This document shows positions 21,613 to 34,266 of a stretch of 64,000 nt of DNA, piece after piece. A model generated the notes under the pieces. It saw only the letters and a list, made by a program, of their open reading frames with translations. It searched no databases and was not told the DNA's origin. Positions within the stretch are counted from its first letter, which is position 1. Each line of letters starts with the position of its first letter. This stretch comes from Allacma fusca. Lineage: Eukaryota > Arthropoda > Collembola > Symphypleona > Sminthuridae. The position numbers and the translations under genes were made by a program. Location of the stretch: contig OX359247.1 in NCBI GenBank assembly GCA_947179485.1, positions 34,448,801 to 34,512,800 on the forward strand, in the 5' to 3' direction.

Positions 21613-24600
21613 TACATATGCACAGAAACTGGGATACTATATTCGCACTATTTGTAGTTGGGTTTGTCGTTTACATTAAAATATCTTTCACATTAACCGG
21701 AAGATGTTGCAATAACACGAGCACTTATGATTTTGACTGTAAACGTTTTTTAAATTTGTTAGCTTTTAATGGTCAAAATTTGAAAATGGGTCAAATACCT
21801 TCGGGGTCAATTTTTCAAGGAAAACTGCACGATGACGGGATTTGTGGGCGGATTAAAAGAATTTTCATAATTTTATCATAAAAAACATAATTCGCCTTTT
21901 GTGTCACTACTGCTACTTTTTTCAGCCTTTATATAAAGAGAACAAGTGCTGGAAATTGTAAAACGTTTTCGGAAAATTTTCTATGTGTCGAAATTGAAAT
22001 GAAATGAATTGACTTTTTTTGGAATGACGGAGAAACATGGATTTCGGTAGCTTTCAATATTTGGATAGAGATAGAATGGGTGGGTTCTCAACATTGACAA
22101 ATATAAAGTTAACCATCATCATTATGAGGTGGAGATATGTATGATACACCTCCAATTTCTCCTTTTTGTTTTTGCAAAAAAAAAAATCTAAAAATCATCC
22201 CTCAATTAATGGCGAGTTTAACCTCAAATCTACTGTTTTATTACTAGCACAATTTCAATGCGGCAGGTTCCTGCATTCCTATAATTTCAACCTCAACGTT
22301 TATACAGTACAGTAAGGAAAATTGGTACTTCCAGCAAAATAAGACTCATAACCTATGCATTTCCATGGTAAATAGATGCATTTCAAAGTATAATAGTATT
22401 TTCGATAAGTTTTCAAATCAGTTGAGTTTTCCCCATGCAACAAAGATTATATTTTCCCGGTGTAGTATACAAGAGGAGGCGGAAAAAGTAAATACATGGT
22501 GTCCCGTGTCGTTTTTCTCCTCCCCTAGGCTACATATAGATATAAGGGACAACGACGCAAAATATGTTATTCCTTATTTTAAAGCAAACTCTTACAGATT
22601 TTTCAAAATTTGTTTCATTGACGTAGGTCAACATTTGAGGTCACAATCCTCACGAACATCAAGCAAAGTCGGGATATTTTGAGTATTGCCGTCATTACAA
22701 ATTTGTGTTCATTGACAAAATTTGTTCTGTTTTAGATGCTCCTTTGTAGAAAATTTTACGGGCTTTCCGAGGAACATTCCAACGAAACAGAAAACGAGAT
22801 TGATGGAATTTAATTTCAGGAGCAAAATTGAGGACAAGGAGAGTTTCGAACCTTACAAATTTCAATGGACGATATGGCATGGCATTCATAAAAATATTTC
22901 ATTAAATTTAATTGGGTTTTATTTGAGTTTAATATCACCTTTTTGAAACCAAAATTGTGTTCTTAGGATCTAGTAACGTGAGGCAAGATTGAATCAAATA
23001 AAAAGTTGATATTAATTGCAACTTTTAAAATAATAAATTATTATTATACTCAACTGAATCCTTATGAAATTGTCTACAAACGGTGGTTTAAAATTTTGCA
23101 TTAAATCCATGCAAAAATTTGCAAAGTCAGAAACTCTCGTTTTCCACATTTTCACTCATGACGTTGAATTTTCCCAACCTTAATTGCTCTCTATTCTTAC
23201 GAGTCATGTTCCCAATTCTCAACTCACAATTGCGTGGCTGCTGAATAGATCACCAGAAAGCTTGTAAAATTTAAGAAAAAATTTTGCCTGGGAAAATAAT
23301 TATAATGCGGACAACTATAAAAATATCGACTTTGATATAAACCTCAAAAGTTGACTTATTCCAATGAAACAAATTTTGAAAAATCTGAAAAACAGTTTCT
23401 TTAAAATGAGGAATCACATATTTTGCGTCGTTGCCCTTTATATAGACTATATAGGGGACGAGAAAAGGATATGGGACTCTGTCCAACATTGACATTCACA
23501 TAATTTGTGTGAACATAGGTAGATGTACAGGGTGGTTCAAAACATTTTGCTCCCCTTCTATCCCATAGAAGGGACAGTGGTACAAATAATTCGATTCCCC
23601 AACTTTCTAGCAAAATTTCTCCCAGATTTTACAAAATTTGATCCATCCTTGTAGCGTAGCTCAAAAACTGTAGCAAAAAGGAATGATTTTTGAAGCTTAA
23701 TGCGTACTTTTATAATTATATATGGAATGCAACTGTCTTTGTCAGACTGGATACTCAAGATAATAGGGCACAAGAAATGAATGTTTGTCAGTTCATATTC
23801 TGCGTCTGGAGCTTTGTTGATTTATTGTCACCATTGGCAATCGAAAATGATATATTATGTCCTATATTTTCTTTTGTTCTGGCTTGACTTGGTCATGACG
23901 TCAATTATTAGTATGTTACTTGGTTTTATACGGAGTTGTTTTTCCAAAATAATGTCTGTATAGATTCCAGGGCCTTGACAGGGGACAAGCATATGGTGCT
24001 GCGGTCTATACACATGCCCGTAGTTTCGATCTTATTTTCGGGCTCAGAAATCATGTCCACTTGAATCAACAATCATATATCTTGCAATGCCACGTGGCCG
24101 AATAAACAATAAAGTATACGAATTTTTCATCCACCATTAAGTTATGTTTATATGCTCTTAGTTTGAGTTTATCTGGAATACTAAGGAAAACAGCTTCAAG
24201 ATACAACGGGGTAACGTTGTAATGTATTCTGTTTCATAGTGGAATAAAAGAATGCAGGTACCCAGCCACGGGTCATTTTGCCACCTGCTTGAAGTCTTTT
24301 AATGCAAAATAAATAAGTATAGTAAAAACGTAGCAAGAATGCACTCTAGCACTTTTAGTATGCAACATCTGATTGTAACAGATTGTACTTACAAATATCT
24401 TATTGGTGATGGATGTACTATGAGCTATTATTTACTGTAATTTTCTCACAGTTTAGAAAGAGCAGCTGTGATGTTAACCTGTGCTAGTGGGTTTATTATT
24501 CATCAGTTAATACAATTTTTAGAGTTTTTATAGTAACTTTCATAGTCCACCTAAAGGGAAAACGAAGCACTAACCGTAGTTAGAAATTTCATTTTGCAAG

Positions 24601-25473
24601 AGCACAATACACTAATATTTTATTTAATGCAAATCCGAATCTATTTTTGTAGTTTTGGAAAGCAGAAATCACAAGTGTGTCATTACTACAGTAATTATTT
24701 GAGTAAGGTTTGATTCTGAAAAAATCCTTCTATTATCGAGGTGATTGCAGATATTATAAGCAATTATTCAAAAACCTATAACTTGATGCTCTGCATTTGA
24801 TAGAACTGTCCACTCAAACCGTGTAAAGCCACCAGAAGCTCCTTCAGCCTTCCGGACTGTGTTTTTCGTACCCGTAGAACCATGAAATCATGGAAGAAAA
24901 ATAATCAATTTTTTGTGTTTGTTCATTTCATATTCTGACCTTCTGTCTACAGGAAATAGAGTTCTAAAGAAATATTATGGGTATAACGAATCCAAGTGAG
25001 TGCTAATATTGACGATTATGGAAAATAAATGTATATCTGATCAGGAAATAGCTTAAACTTTGAACTCACAATAAGATGAGTTTATGTATATTTTTCTTTC
25101 TACAGTGATGAATTTCAACCTTCCGACATTTCCTGCTTCACTCCTCACTCTCACAATTATCCCAACTAAATTGTGACTACACAAGGCAGTATTGCACAAG
25201 AACGAACATCAGAACATGTCATTAATAGCTGCTTACATAATTGTGAAGAATCTAAAAATTATTGGATTCGGATATCAAAAGAATTACTTTACTGAAAAAA
25301 ATATATTCCTTTTGTTTCTCCTCCACCCTAAAAATTTTAAATCTAGTTGTGTAAGCACGTATGTACTAACTAAGATGGAAGTGACTCGTGTTGACGCAAA
25401 GGACAATGAAATTACCAATGCAATGCTAGTTTGGATGTAGCAATATCCATAGCAGCATCAAAATTTGCTGGCG
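21613..25473. other. Intergenic, no gene seen; holds a long inverted repeat
   Basis: AT-rich spacer of 3.9 kb before the ionotropic receptor gene. The inverted repeat 22500-23482 is the only structure I can support. Short open frames in 22365-23963 lie in or beside that repeat and look non-coding. The last few hundred bases should include the IR promoter. Confidence 0.4.
22500..23482. repeat. Long inverted repeat with ~0.7-kb spacer
   Basis: The left arm (about 22500-22646) and right arm (about 23336-23482) are reverse complements at roughly 80% identity by eye, sharing the blocks caacgacgcaaaatatg, agatttttcaaaatttg and tttcattg. A motif cagggtggttcaaaa, like some mariner/Tc1-type termini, occurs just outside the right arm (23529-23543) but I found no mate on the left. 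This may be a decayed fold-back transposon. Confidence 0.6.
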
Positions 25474-28188
25474 ATGCAACAATTCCAAGTCTATACTACC
25501 ATTGGATTGGTCATCATCCTGTCAAGAACAAGCGCAGCGCACCCTGGTGTAACCATACAGACATTTCTGAACACTGATATTCAACCAGCGGTATTGTTTG
25601 TCTATGACAATAAAATTAAATGTAACAACTTCATTTTCATACTCACAAGTACTTCCAATTGAATGGGCGTAATAAAACTTTTGATAATCTTATTCGTAAG
25701 ACAAGGAAATTGCTAACGCCGATTTTGTTTCTTTCCCAATAGATCCAACGAAGATCCCCAATAGGTACAAAAATTCCCATTTATTTTCCGCCATAAGAAT
25801 TCAAGACTTTCTTCGCATTGCAGTGGCAAATAGTTCCTGGCAGTCTGCAAATCCTCCAGCTGTCTGTCATGATTTCCATTCCCGGCCTTACTTCCCGGAA
25901 TTAGTACTTATTCAAACCCCTACGCCGCTCCATTTGCAATTAATTTTACAGAAAGTAAGCAGACAAGTAGTAAACGAAAAACATATTTTTTAAATCACTA
26001 AAACGGAATTTTTATTCTCCATAGATCTCCATTTGCTTGAAGAGCGGTTGGAAACCTGTTTTCATAGTTAATTATCGCTTAGAAGAACCACTCCAGGAGC
26101 ACTTGGAGTCTTTGAAGGGGCTAGTGGTTACAACCGGGGGTATTTCCGTGAACAGTCAATTATTCATTGTGATTGATAGCGTTTCCAAAATTGAGCCAAC
26201 AATATCTTCAAGTGAAAACAGAAGGAACAAAACCTTCAGTGAGAATCCAACTGTGTGGGAACTCTTCGCGATCAAACATATACCGATCATCCAGCAAGTT
26301 CGACACCAGAAAGAAATTGATTTGGGATTTGATATCTTAGCACAATTATGTGGGAAAGCGTTCCGCCGTTTTAATTTTTTTCAAGTTCCTATCTTAGGAG
26401 CAGTGGAGGTAGTAGCAACATATAATTAATTAATAATAAGCAAATATGAGAACACAACTATGTCCTCGAGGCACGATGATCAACTAAATCATAACTTTAC
26501 TTGGTACTTCTAGAACAGTATTGAATTTCCTCTTGAGTCTCAACTCGAAACTGTCAACGGGGAAGTTCGATTTGTGAGTGGCTATTCTGTAGATATATTT
26601 CGTGACCTGGAGTATTCCCTCAACTTCAGGTTAGTAAAATTTCGAAGTAAAGTTTTTTAAGGAACGTATAACGTATATCGGCGGAGAAAGGTGAATTCAT
26701 TTGTAAATTTTGTAGTGCCAAGGCTGTTCAGGGGGAGGGCTACTTATCCAAAGACGAAGTTACTTCCAAATGGACTGGAACCGGCCGACAGATAATGGAC
26801 AAGGAGATTGACATAGGAGTGTCCATGACACTTCAGTATGTAGAACGTGCAGATTTTGCTCTCTTAATGCCTATTTACGGCGGACGTGTCCGGGCATTTT
26901 TCCGTCAACCTGACTCCACTTCCATCGGAGATATTTTCGAGCATGCCTTCGACAGATTGGTGTGGATGGTTACAGTGGGAGTTTTTGTGTTTACATTCCT
27001 AATGTTGAAGGTAATGATGTACTGCAAAATGAGAATATCAAGAAATAGTTCAAAAGACATCGAGCTCACCAACGACGCAGCGTTATTCGTCATTGCTTCA
27101 ATTTGCCAGCAAGGTTAGAAGAGTTGCGTGGAAACATTATATATGTAAATTTCCCCTAAACTGCTATTGTTGTATTGAAAAAAAAATCATTTAAACTTAT
27201 TCAGGCTGGCACATGCATCCCACGTCCGCCTGCCTGAAAATAATTTTCGTGTGCTGCAGCGTCTCTGGATTTTTGGTTTACGTGTCTTTTTCAGCAGCAT
27301 TAGTGTCTACACTCACCAATGAAATTATACCCATAAGGACAATTACGGATCTACTGGCAAGTAGTTTGAGCTGGATAGGAGATAGATACATTCCATTTGT
27401 AATGTCTAAACTTCAGGTAGCTTGATTGAAGAATTAGATCAGTAATCGATTGCTACTTATTATGAAAATTGCATAACTGTTTTTTTTGTCTCCTGACACA
27501 GAACATCTACGGTTTGGACTCGACTACATTAGAAAAACGCAAAATAGCCTTCGATTCTGCCATGATAAACCCGACATTACGTATCATACAAGAACCATGT
27601 GCCTACCTGGGGTTTTCTGATGATTTTGTTTCTACTCTGAGGATGGCAAACATATCTGATAGATATTTCTGTGACAATATTTCTAATGTGAAAGTCACGA
27701 GTAACAGGATGAATAGTGGCATGGTGGTTCGGAAAGACAGCCCTTTTAGAGAGTACTTTAACTACGGGTAAGTTTTTGCTACTACTGTTTCCCAATATTT
27801 TTCAATGCTTTTTAACGCGTAAAAACTTAAACTAATCAGTATAATAAGTAATTATGCAATTTCTGCATGAACTAATTAGTGTACACAATTTATTATAAAA
27901 TTGACTAAAACCTGAACAATATGACCAAAATTTGTATACATTAACAAAAACAGGATCATCAAAAATATAGAGCGTGGTTTGAACTTCGCCAATAGGGACC
28001 GGTACGTTCGCCGCTCCAGGATCAAATGTGACGAGAGGATGACCACTTATCGGGAAGACTTAGAAACAGGGGATGTTTTTACTGCCTACGTTGTTCTAGC
28101 CCTCGGATTGGCCTTTAGTCTCCTCCTTGCCTCAGCTGAACGTTATTTCTTCCTCAAAAATGCTCAGCCTCTGTATTTTCGGTACTAA
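25474..28188 (+). CDS. Divergent ionotropic receptor (IR)
   Basis: Eight exons: 25474-25648, 25743-25954, 26025-26408, 26514-26629, 26716-27113, 27205-27416, 27502-27767 and 27954-28188. Phases agree, giving 665 residues. The start gives a signal peptide (MQQFQVYTTIGLVIILSRTS, then A-A-H-P). An extracellular N-terminal part precedes the S1 ligand-binding half (~300-370). M1 is VWMVTVGVFVFTFLML, the pore segment is ICQQGWHMHPTSACLK, M2 runs IIFVCCSVSGFLVYVSFSAA, and after S2 (CAYLGFSDDFV) comes M3, AYVVLALGLAFSLLLAS, and a short cytoplasmic tail. This is the arthropod IR layout derived from ionotropic glutamate receptors. The M2 motif reads FSAALVSTLT instead of SYTANLAAF. I cannot find the glutamate-binding Arg/Thr/Asp set, which fits a divergent chemosensory IR. 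Start choice: first in-frame ATG giving a signal peptide. Confidence 0.87.
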
Positions 28189-28728
28189 TATGACTATTAG
28201 TATTTATCCCATAAAATGTCAATTTTTACTTTTCCCTATACAGCCTACAGTTAAATGAAGTCCTCAATTTATTTTAATCCTTTCCCTGTGTCGTTGCCTT
28301 CTGACCTCGTCTATTTCTACAATACTATAAGTACACGTCACACCTTAAACCCCTCGTGGAGATAAATTGTCGGCATTATAAGCAAAAGGATAAAAAGCAA
28401 AAAATGTATGGATTTATAAGATTAGTATTTCCAGAACAGATAAAAGCTCATTCTTCACTCTCTCACAATAATCAATACCACCAACCTATGCTCTCTCAGC
28501 TGTGCTTGGGTGTGCAGACCCGTATAAATCATCAAAGTAGGCCACGTACTCAGATTGTCTTACAAATAATAAAATATATAATACAACCATCAGTCACAAG
28601 CGAATTCAGGGATATATTTCTGAAAAGAGGACTAGGAAACCCGCAAAATTGCTTTACTCCTGAAAGGAGTAATAACCGCAGTTTATCATCAGCAGCCATC
28701 ATGTCAATAATTTATATTTATTTTAGAA
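28189..28728. other. IR downstream region, no gene seen
   Basis: Likely 3' UTR of the ionotropic receptor and spacer up to the TTAA-flanked element. The plus-strand open frame at 28356-28757 shows no domain. Confidence 0.4.
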
Positions 28729-28732
28729 TTAA

Positions 28733-29386
28733 ATGTCCCTACGGAGTTCAGAGCTAATCCCGCCGCGACAATCCCGATGGTATTATTCCCGCGAACAGTA
28801 TTCCGCTGTCAATTTGACCGATATATACAATCCCGCTCACGATAATCCCGACAACTAATGAGATAATCCCGCCATACAATGAAACAGAATTTAATGAATA
28901 TAAATTATTGTTGCTATAACAACCGTGAAAATACAACAGTTTATCACTCAATATCAAAAGTAATAAACTTATGCATTCATAAATTCAAGCAGAAGCAAAA
29001 TTCATTGGTTACAATGCTACAACGAGAACGGCAGTCATCAAGTCAATGCATGCATGTGTTTTCACTTTTATTATGAACATAGTGTAGCGGAGCAGCTACA
29101 TACACATGTCACAATTCACAATATAGGTACATATCAAAACAGCCAGTCTGTCAACAGTACACAGCTTGTTGTCAAGGAGATGGATACTATTAAATAATAG
29201 GAGCATACAATTATTGTTTACTGAAGTTAATACAATAAAACTTGGTTCGGGAATATCGTCAGCGGGGTTATGGTTGGCGGGATTAAATACTATTGAGATC
29301 GGGATTAAATCATCGGGGTTGCTTCGGCGGAGTTATCACTGGCGGGATTGTCGAGGCGGGATTAGCTCTGGACACGGTCCCTACAT
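28733..29386. mobile_element. Non-autonomous TIR element with TTAA target sites
   Basis: A 654-bp element flanked by TTAA at 28729-28732 and 29387-29390. The ends begin atgt and close acat. Ungapped comparison of the left end with the reverse complement of the right gives long inverted repeats of at least 45 bp, including cagagctaatcccgcc and cgacaatcccg. Inside each end are many copies of atcccg (left) or cgggat (right), about one every 10-25 bp. TTAA duplications are typical of piggyBac and Kolobok superfamilies. No transposase is present. It sits between the IR and SLC35E1-like genes. Confidence 0.75.
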
Positions 29387-29390
29387 TTAA

Positions 29391-30961
29391 TTCCAACTAA
29401 ATCCCCATCATCAAAATAAAATTCTAGGAAAGTTCCCACTCTCATCACATATCACACAATATTAATATAACGCCCATCAGCCATCCATAAAAAATAATTC
29501 CTATTATCAATAAGACAATCAACAGGTTTTTAGCCAAGCCTCAAATCCATTCTCTTTATCAAAGCATCCCAAAAAAACAAATTTTTTCTCTTTCACTCTT
29601 CCAGCCCTCATATTCTTAAAATCAAAAAATCTCACTCTGCCCCAAAAGGTAATCCATCTAAATATTTTTGCTCCTAAGCTTTAAAAAGCTTTCCCAACAG
29701 TCCCTGTCTTACATCTAAAGTTTACTACACAACAACAACCCCATCATAGTATCAACACCTATCACGACACTATACTCAATACTACACACTCTCTGTCTCT
29801 GTATTCCCATCTGTTCTCACCTCCACTTTTTACGATTCTGTGCCCATTGTCAGCGCTCATCCACATTTGCTCTCTCACCCTTTTTCCCTTCGCTAAACTG
29901 TCATTAGTACTGGTTCCCTCTACATAATTGCACACACATCCCTACAAATTGCAGCCATATAAACCAGGAAGCTTATCATGGGATAATCACTCAAATCAGC
30001 TCATTTTTCTATGTAAACTTTTATCGTATATTATGTCCCTACATACATGCAAAAAATTACATTGTACTTATACACCAAGTATTTAATTTATTTCTGAAAA
30101 AAATATGAAACCTTTACCAATGCAAGGGATACGAGAGAAAGTGAAAGGTACATTGGAGTAGTAGACCTATAGTCGGCTGTTTTTAACTCTTTATGGGTGA
30201 GGAATTTAGGCAAACGGTAAAGGGCTAACCATGCATTCCATTAACGCTTTAAGCCTTCAAAGCACAAATGAAACCAGTAACCTATTTAGATATTTTAGAT
30301 ATGTATCTATACATAGTAATTCGAAGGGTAGTTATAGGTAAGTTCTAATAACAAGTGAATGGATTTCCATTAAAAAATTCTTTTTCCATATGGCAGTATT
30401 CACTAGGAGGACAACCTTCATGGACGTAAACGTAGGCAAAAGTTCTGCAGGGAAATGTACACAGAGCGGTAAAGTTTGAAAGTCCCATTCACAACATACG
30501 GACATACATACCCCTCACAGACTCACCATTAGGGATAGATAGACGAGCGTACAGATACTAGACATTAGACATATGTTAAGTCAACAGGGCCACATAGACA
30601 GCCACAGTAAAAAGAAAAAAATTCTAAATTATTTCTCTGCTGAGGCTGAAGCTGAAGCTAGTCCTATATAGTGTAATCCTGATCTGTGTTTCTTCTCACA
30701 ATTTAATTAAGTGACTATATGTCGATATAGTGTAGTGAACTTGTTATCAGTATCAGCAGAGCGATAATTTAAAGTCTTCCTTTCATCTCCCATCCTATTT
30801 CCTGTAAATATATTCCAAATAATATTTTTTTGGTTGAAGTGGAAAAAGGGCCTAAAAATTTGGAATAAATGACTAGGAAATAATTGGACATCTCAACAAC
30901 CCCGAGTTGGTTTTTGGGATACATATTTTAACATTCCAGGAGGAGACCTGGACTGTGTAAT
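29391..30961. other. Intergenic, no gene seen
   Basis: AT-rich spacer leading to the SLC35E1-like start codon. No open frame with a recognisable domain and no marked repeat. The promoter of the transporter is expected near its 3' end. Confidence 0.4.
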
Positions 30962-32261
30962 ATGCCTTTAATTAAAAAGTCGACTGCAAAAGTGATATTA
31001 TTGTGCTTAATATGGTACACCATATCTTCACTGAACAATGTGGTTGGGAAGACACTTCTGGTTCAATTTCCATATCCCATGACTGTGACATTTGTCCAGC
31101 TCCTGTCCATCACGGTCTACTCCGCGCCGGTCCTTCAGGTCCTGAATTTGAAGAGTAATTCAATCCCTAAGAGCTACTACATGTCAATTGTGATTCCTCT
31201 GGCTGTGGGAAAGTTTGTGGCATCTGTGAGCAGTCATGTGTCCATTTGGAAAGTTCCTGTGTCTTATGCTCATACTGGTAAGGAATTTTGGGTGTCAAAT
31301 GATGGGAATTGAATTATTGTTTGAATTTAGGGAATAGGAGGAGAGAGATGGGTGGAGGATGAAGAATGTGCTGGAATGGGATTTTAAATGATTTGGAATT
31401 AATACTGACGATGGTTTTTTTTTTGTTTGAATTTTTAGTCAAAGCGACGATGCCCTTATTTACTGTGGTTCTCAGTCGGATCTTGTTCAATGAGAGGCAG
31501 ACGAAGCGGGTTTACATTAGTTTGATCCCGATTATCACGGGAGTGGGGATCGCAACTGTGACGGAAATATCTTTTGATCTTATCGGACTATTGGCGGCCC
31601 TGGCGGCGACATGCGGGTTTAGTCTTCAGAATATCTTTAGCAAGAAGCTCATGAAAGAGACTGGTGTTCATAGTTTTGAGCTACTAGCGATTTTAGGACG
31701 GATAAGTATGTGTATGTTCTTGCCCTTTTGGGTGATCGTGGACGTGAGGAGTCTGATGGCGAGACATAGTGTGAGTTGAATATCTACTTTTAAGGGTTTG
31801 TTATGAATTTAGATAGGATGGCTTTCGTTGGAGAGTAGTTTTTGTAGAGTTTTGTGGGGTCTGTGTAAAGAGTGAATGGAGTTGGTTGAAAAGTTTAATT
31901 AACTGTTTGGTTCTTGGTATGAATTTAGGTTGAAAGTCTGGAGATTGATTGGTGGACAGTGTCAGTTCTGCTGGTAACAGATGGGATACTGAGTTTCCTC
32001 CAGAATATCGTCGCATTTGGAGTTCTCTCGATGGTCACCCCGCTCACTTATGCTGTTGCAAATGCTTCTAAGAGGATTGCTATTATCGGTGTGAGCCTTT
32101 TTCTACTTCGAAACCCGATAACCCTCACGAATCTCATGGGAATGTGTATGGCGGTTGGAGGAGTGCTATTATACACTCGTGCGAAGCACAAGGATGGGAA
32201 GTCTGCTCTGCTGCCTGTACATAACGACGGTAACTTCAATTATATCAAGAATGTCATCTAA
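30962..32261 (+). CDS. SLC35E1-like transporter (triose-phosphate translocator family)
   Basis: Three exons: 30962-31277, 31439-31770 and 31929-32261, phases agreeing, 326 residues. The protein is a multi-pass membrane protein of the TPT/nucleotide-sugar transporter family. Diagnostic stretches include [14 protein letters not shown] and [45 protein letters not shown], and in the last exon [14 protein letters not shown] followed by [13 protein letters not shown]. The order and spacing match animal SLC35E1 closely. Family members sit in Golgi/secretory membranes; the substrate of SLC35E1 is not firmly known. The ATG is close to the first membrane span, so little or no N-terminus is missing. The gene converges with the PP1-like phosphatase, with 414 bp between stops. 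Confidence 0.93.
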
Positions 32262-32675
32262 ACAGCAAACCGAATTACTACAATTTGCCTATATTACTAT
32301 ATACTTTGGATGTCAACTTTTTATCCTTCGATGTTTTTTTTCCTGTATTTGACAGTACTAATGAAATTTTTTTGAATCCTTCGTGTTTTTTCGAGGATAA
32401 CTAATTAATGTATTCTTGGAATCAGTTGTGGAGAGACCAACGACTACAGAGTATTGTATTACTGCTGCTGAGGACAATAAGTTGAACTTACCTCCGCAAG
32501 GTTAATTTTAATTTATAGACATCACATTGTATGTGTAATTTATTTTGTGACGGTGCATTTTTCAACGTGCAAACAAAACGGTAACTTTTTATCGACCGCG
32601 ACTCGAGTTTGTAATAAAAATCATGATTTTATTGAACTTGATTGCTCATATGTTTGTATTTAGATTTCTTCAATC

Positions 32676-34266
32676 TTAGTGCAAAGTCTTAAATGTAACT
32701 GTCATGTCCGCTGCAACTTCCATTATGGCTCCCTTGTTACTATAACCATTGTATTTAGGGGCTGAGAATAATGTCACTAGCTGCTTCTGTTTTTTGAAAA
32801 ATTTATACCCTCTCATTGCCACCTAAAATCAAATGTGTTCAAGTTATCCAGTTTGATTGATAATAATTATTGCTAACCCAACCCTTTACAACATACAGTC
32901 TCAGACCTCATGAGCTCTGCAAAACAGTTCCAGCTTATTTCTACAAAGAAACTCGGTGATTGCCTCAGCACCGAATATGTACGAACAGTTGCGATCCGTA
33001 TTTACTCCAAAAGTTTCCGTGTACTCACTTGGATCAGCCCACAGAAGATCGCAGCTAACGAGTTTCACATTCCATATATTTTTTCTGATAACAAATTCAA
33101 TTTATTCTGAAATTCCATTCTTACAGTAATCCTGATGAAGGAACTTCCGTTGGGCGCCTAATCTTCAAAATTTGATTAAGATTCCTTAAGCCTGGACCTA
33201 TTCCTCCGTGAACACAGAAAATTTTACCACCGACCACGGCTGCCACCGGCATGTAATTAAAACATTTCGAGAAAGCTGTATAAACCTTTTTACTGTATTT
33301 CTCTAGACCTGTGGAGAACGTATAGGTATAGCAATTGAACTCACATTATCCATTTACATTGACGTATGTTATGCTTATTTCACTCACATTCCGAGTAAAA
33401 TGAATAGTTCATGTTCACGTGCTTCGACTCGTGATTTCCTCTCAACAAATAAATCTTGTTAGGATACCTAGCTTTATAGGCGAGAAGTAATGAAATGACC
33501 TCTACGGATTTATCCCCACGATCCACATAGTCACCGAGGAAAATGTACTTGGTCTTTGGTAAGAACCCCCCAATTTCAAAGAGTTTCACTAAATCTTCAA
33601 ATTGTCCATGGATGTCCCCTAAAAAAATTTAATATCGGGATTATCCTAGTCATAGGTACAGGAAGTTAGTTCAGTGCCATCCTGTTCATAGGGCCGAAAC
33701 AGTACAACATATTGCCCATAGTCTCACAAGTTGTGAGTCACAACTGCACATCCGCTCGCATGTTGAATTTGGCATTTTGGCCAAAGTTATAAATAGAAAA
33801 AACTAAATATTTTTTATATTTTGAACTTATTTACCGCATAATTTAACTGGCGGCTTAATCATCATCAGCATCGGGTCTGCTTTGAGTTTCTCTTGAGCTT
33901 GACATATTACCGAAAGAATCTCACCCTCTGTCACATTAGGCTGCTCATAACTATCACATCCTGGTTTTTACAGTGAAAAACTTAAAATATAATTATATGT
34001 AACCAACTCCTCTTGAAGCAGCTTTGAAAGTATACTTATTGATTTTGAATGTATGTGTACACAACTTGTTTTATTTATTTTTAATTACGAATTGCAGTAC
34101 CACTTTTAAGCCTGTCAATGAAATCATCCAGTAATTTATAGGACAAAATTTCACAGCCATCTCCGGCAGCTGCAGCTTCCGCAACTACAGTGTCTCTATC
34201 GTAACGTGCCCGTTTACGCAAGGAGTAACCTCCGATTTCAATTGCATCCAATGGCTCTTGATTCAT
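32676..34266 (-). CDS. Divergent PP1-family Ser/Thr protein phosphatase
   Basis: Six exons in transcript order: 34266-34089, 33960-33835, 33618-33388, 33308-33125, 33054-32907 and 32822-32676. Phases agree, giving 337 residues. All catalytic motifs of the PPP family are present: GDIHGQ (~102), GDYVDRG (~130), RGNHES (~161), CVHGG and CRAHE, which hold the two metal ions and the proton donor. Sequence resembles PP1 most ([33 protein letters not shown] region). It is divergent: the N-terminal ~45 residues ([20 protein letters not shown]) are not PP1-like, and the beta12-beta13 loop reads [14 protein letters not shown] in place of the near-universal APNYCGEFDNAGAMM. Five introns argue against a retrocopy. 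It probably is an active but lineage-specific, perhaps germline, phosphatase; that role is inference. Confidence 0.88.

Noticed and set aside
23529..23543. cagggtggttcaaaa as the end of a mariner-type transposon
   Set aside because: No matching inverted terminus or TA duplication found on the other side.
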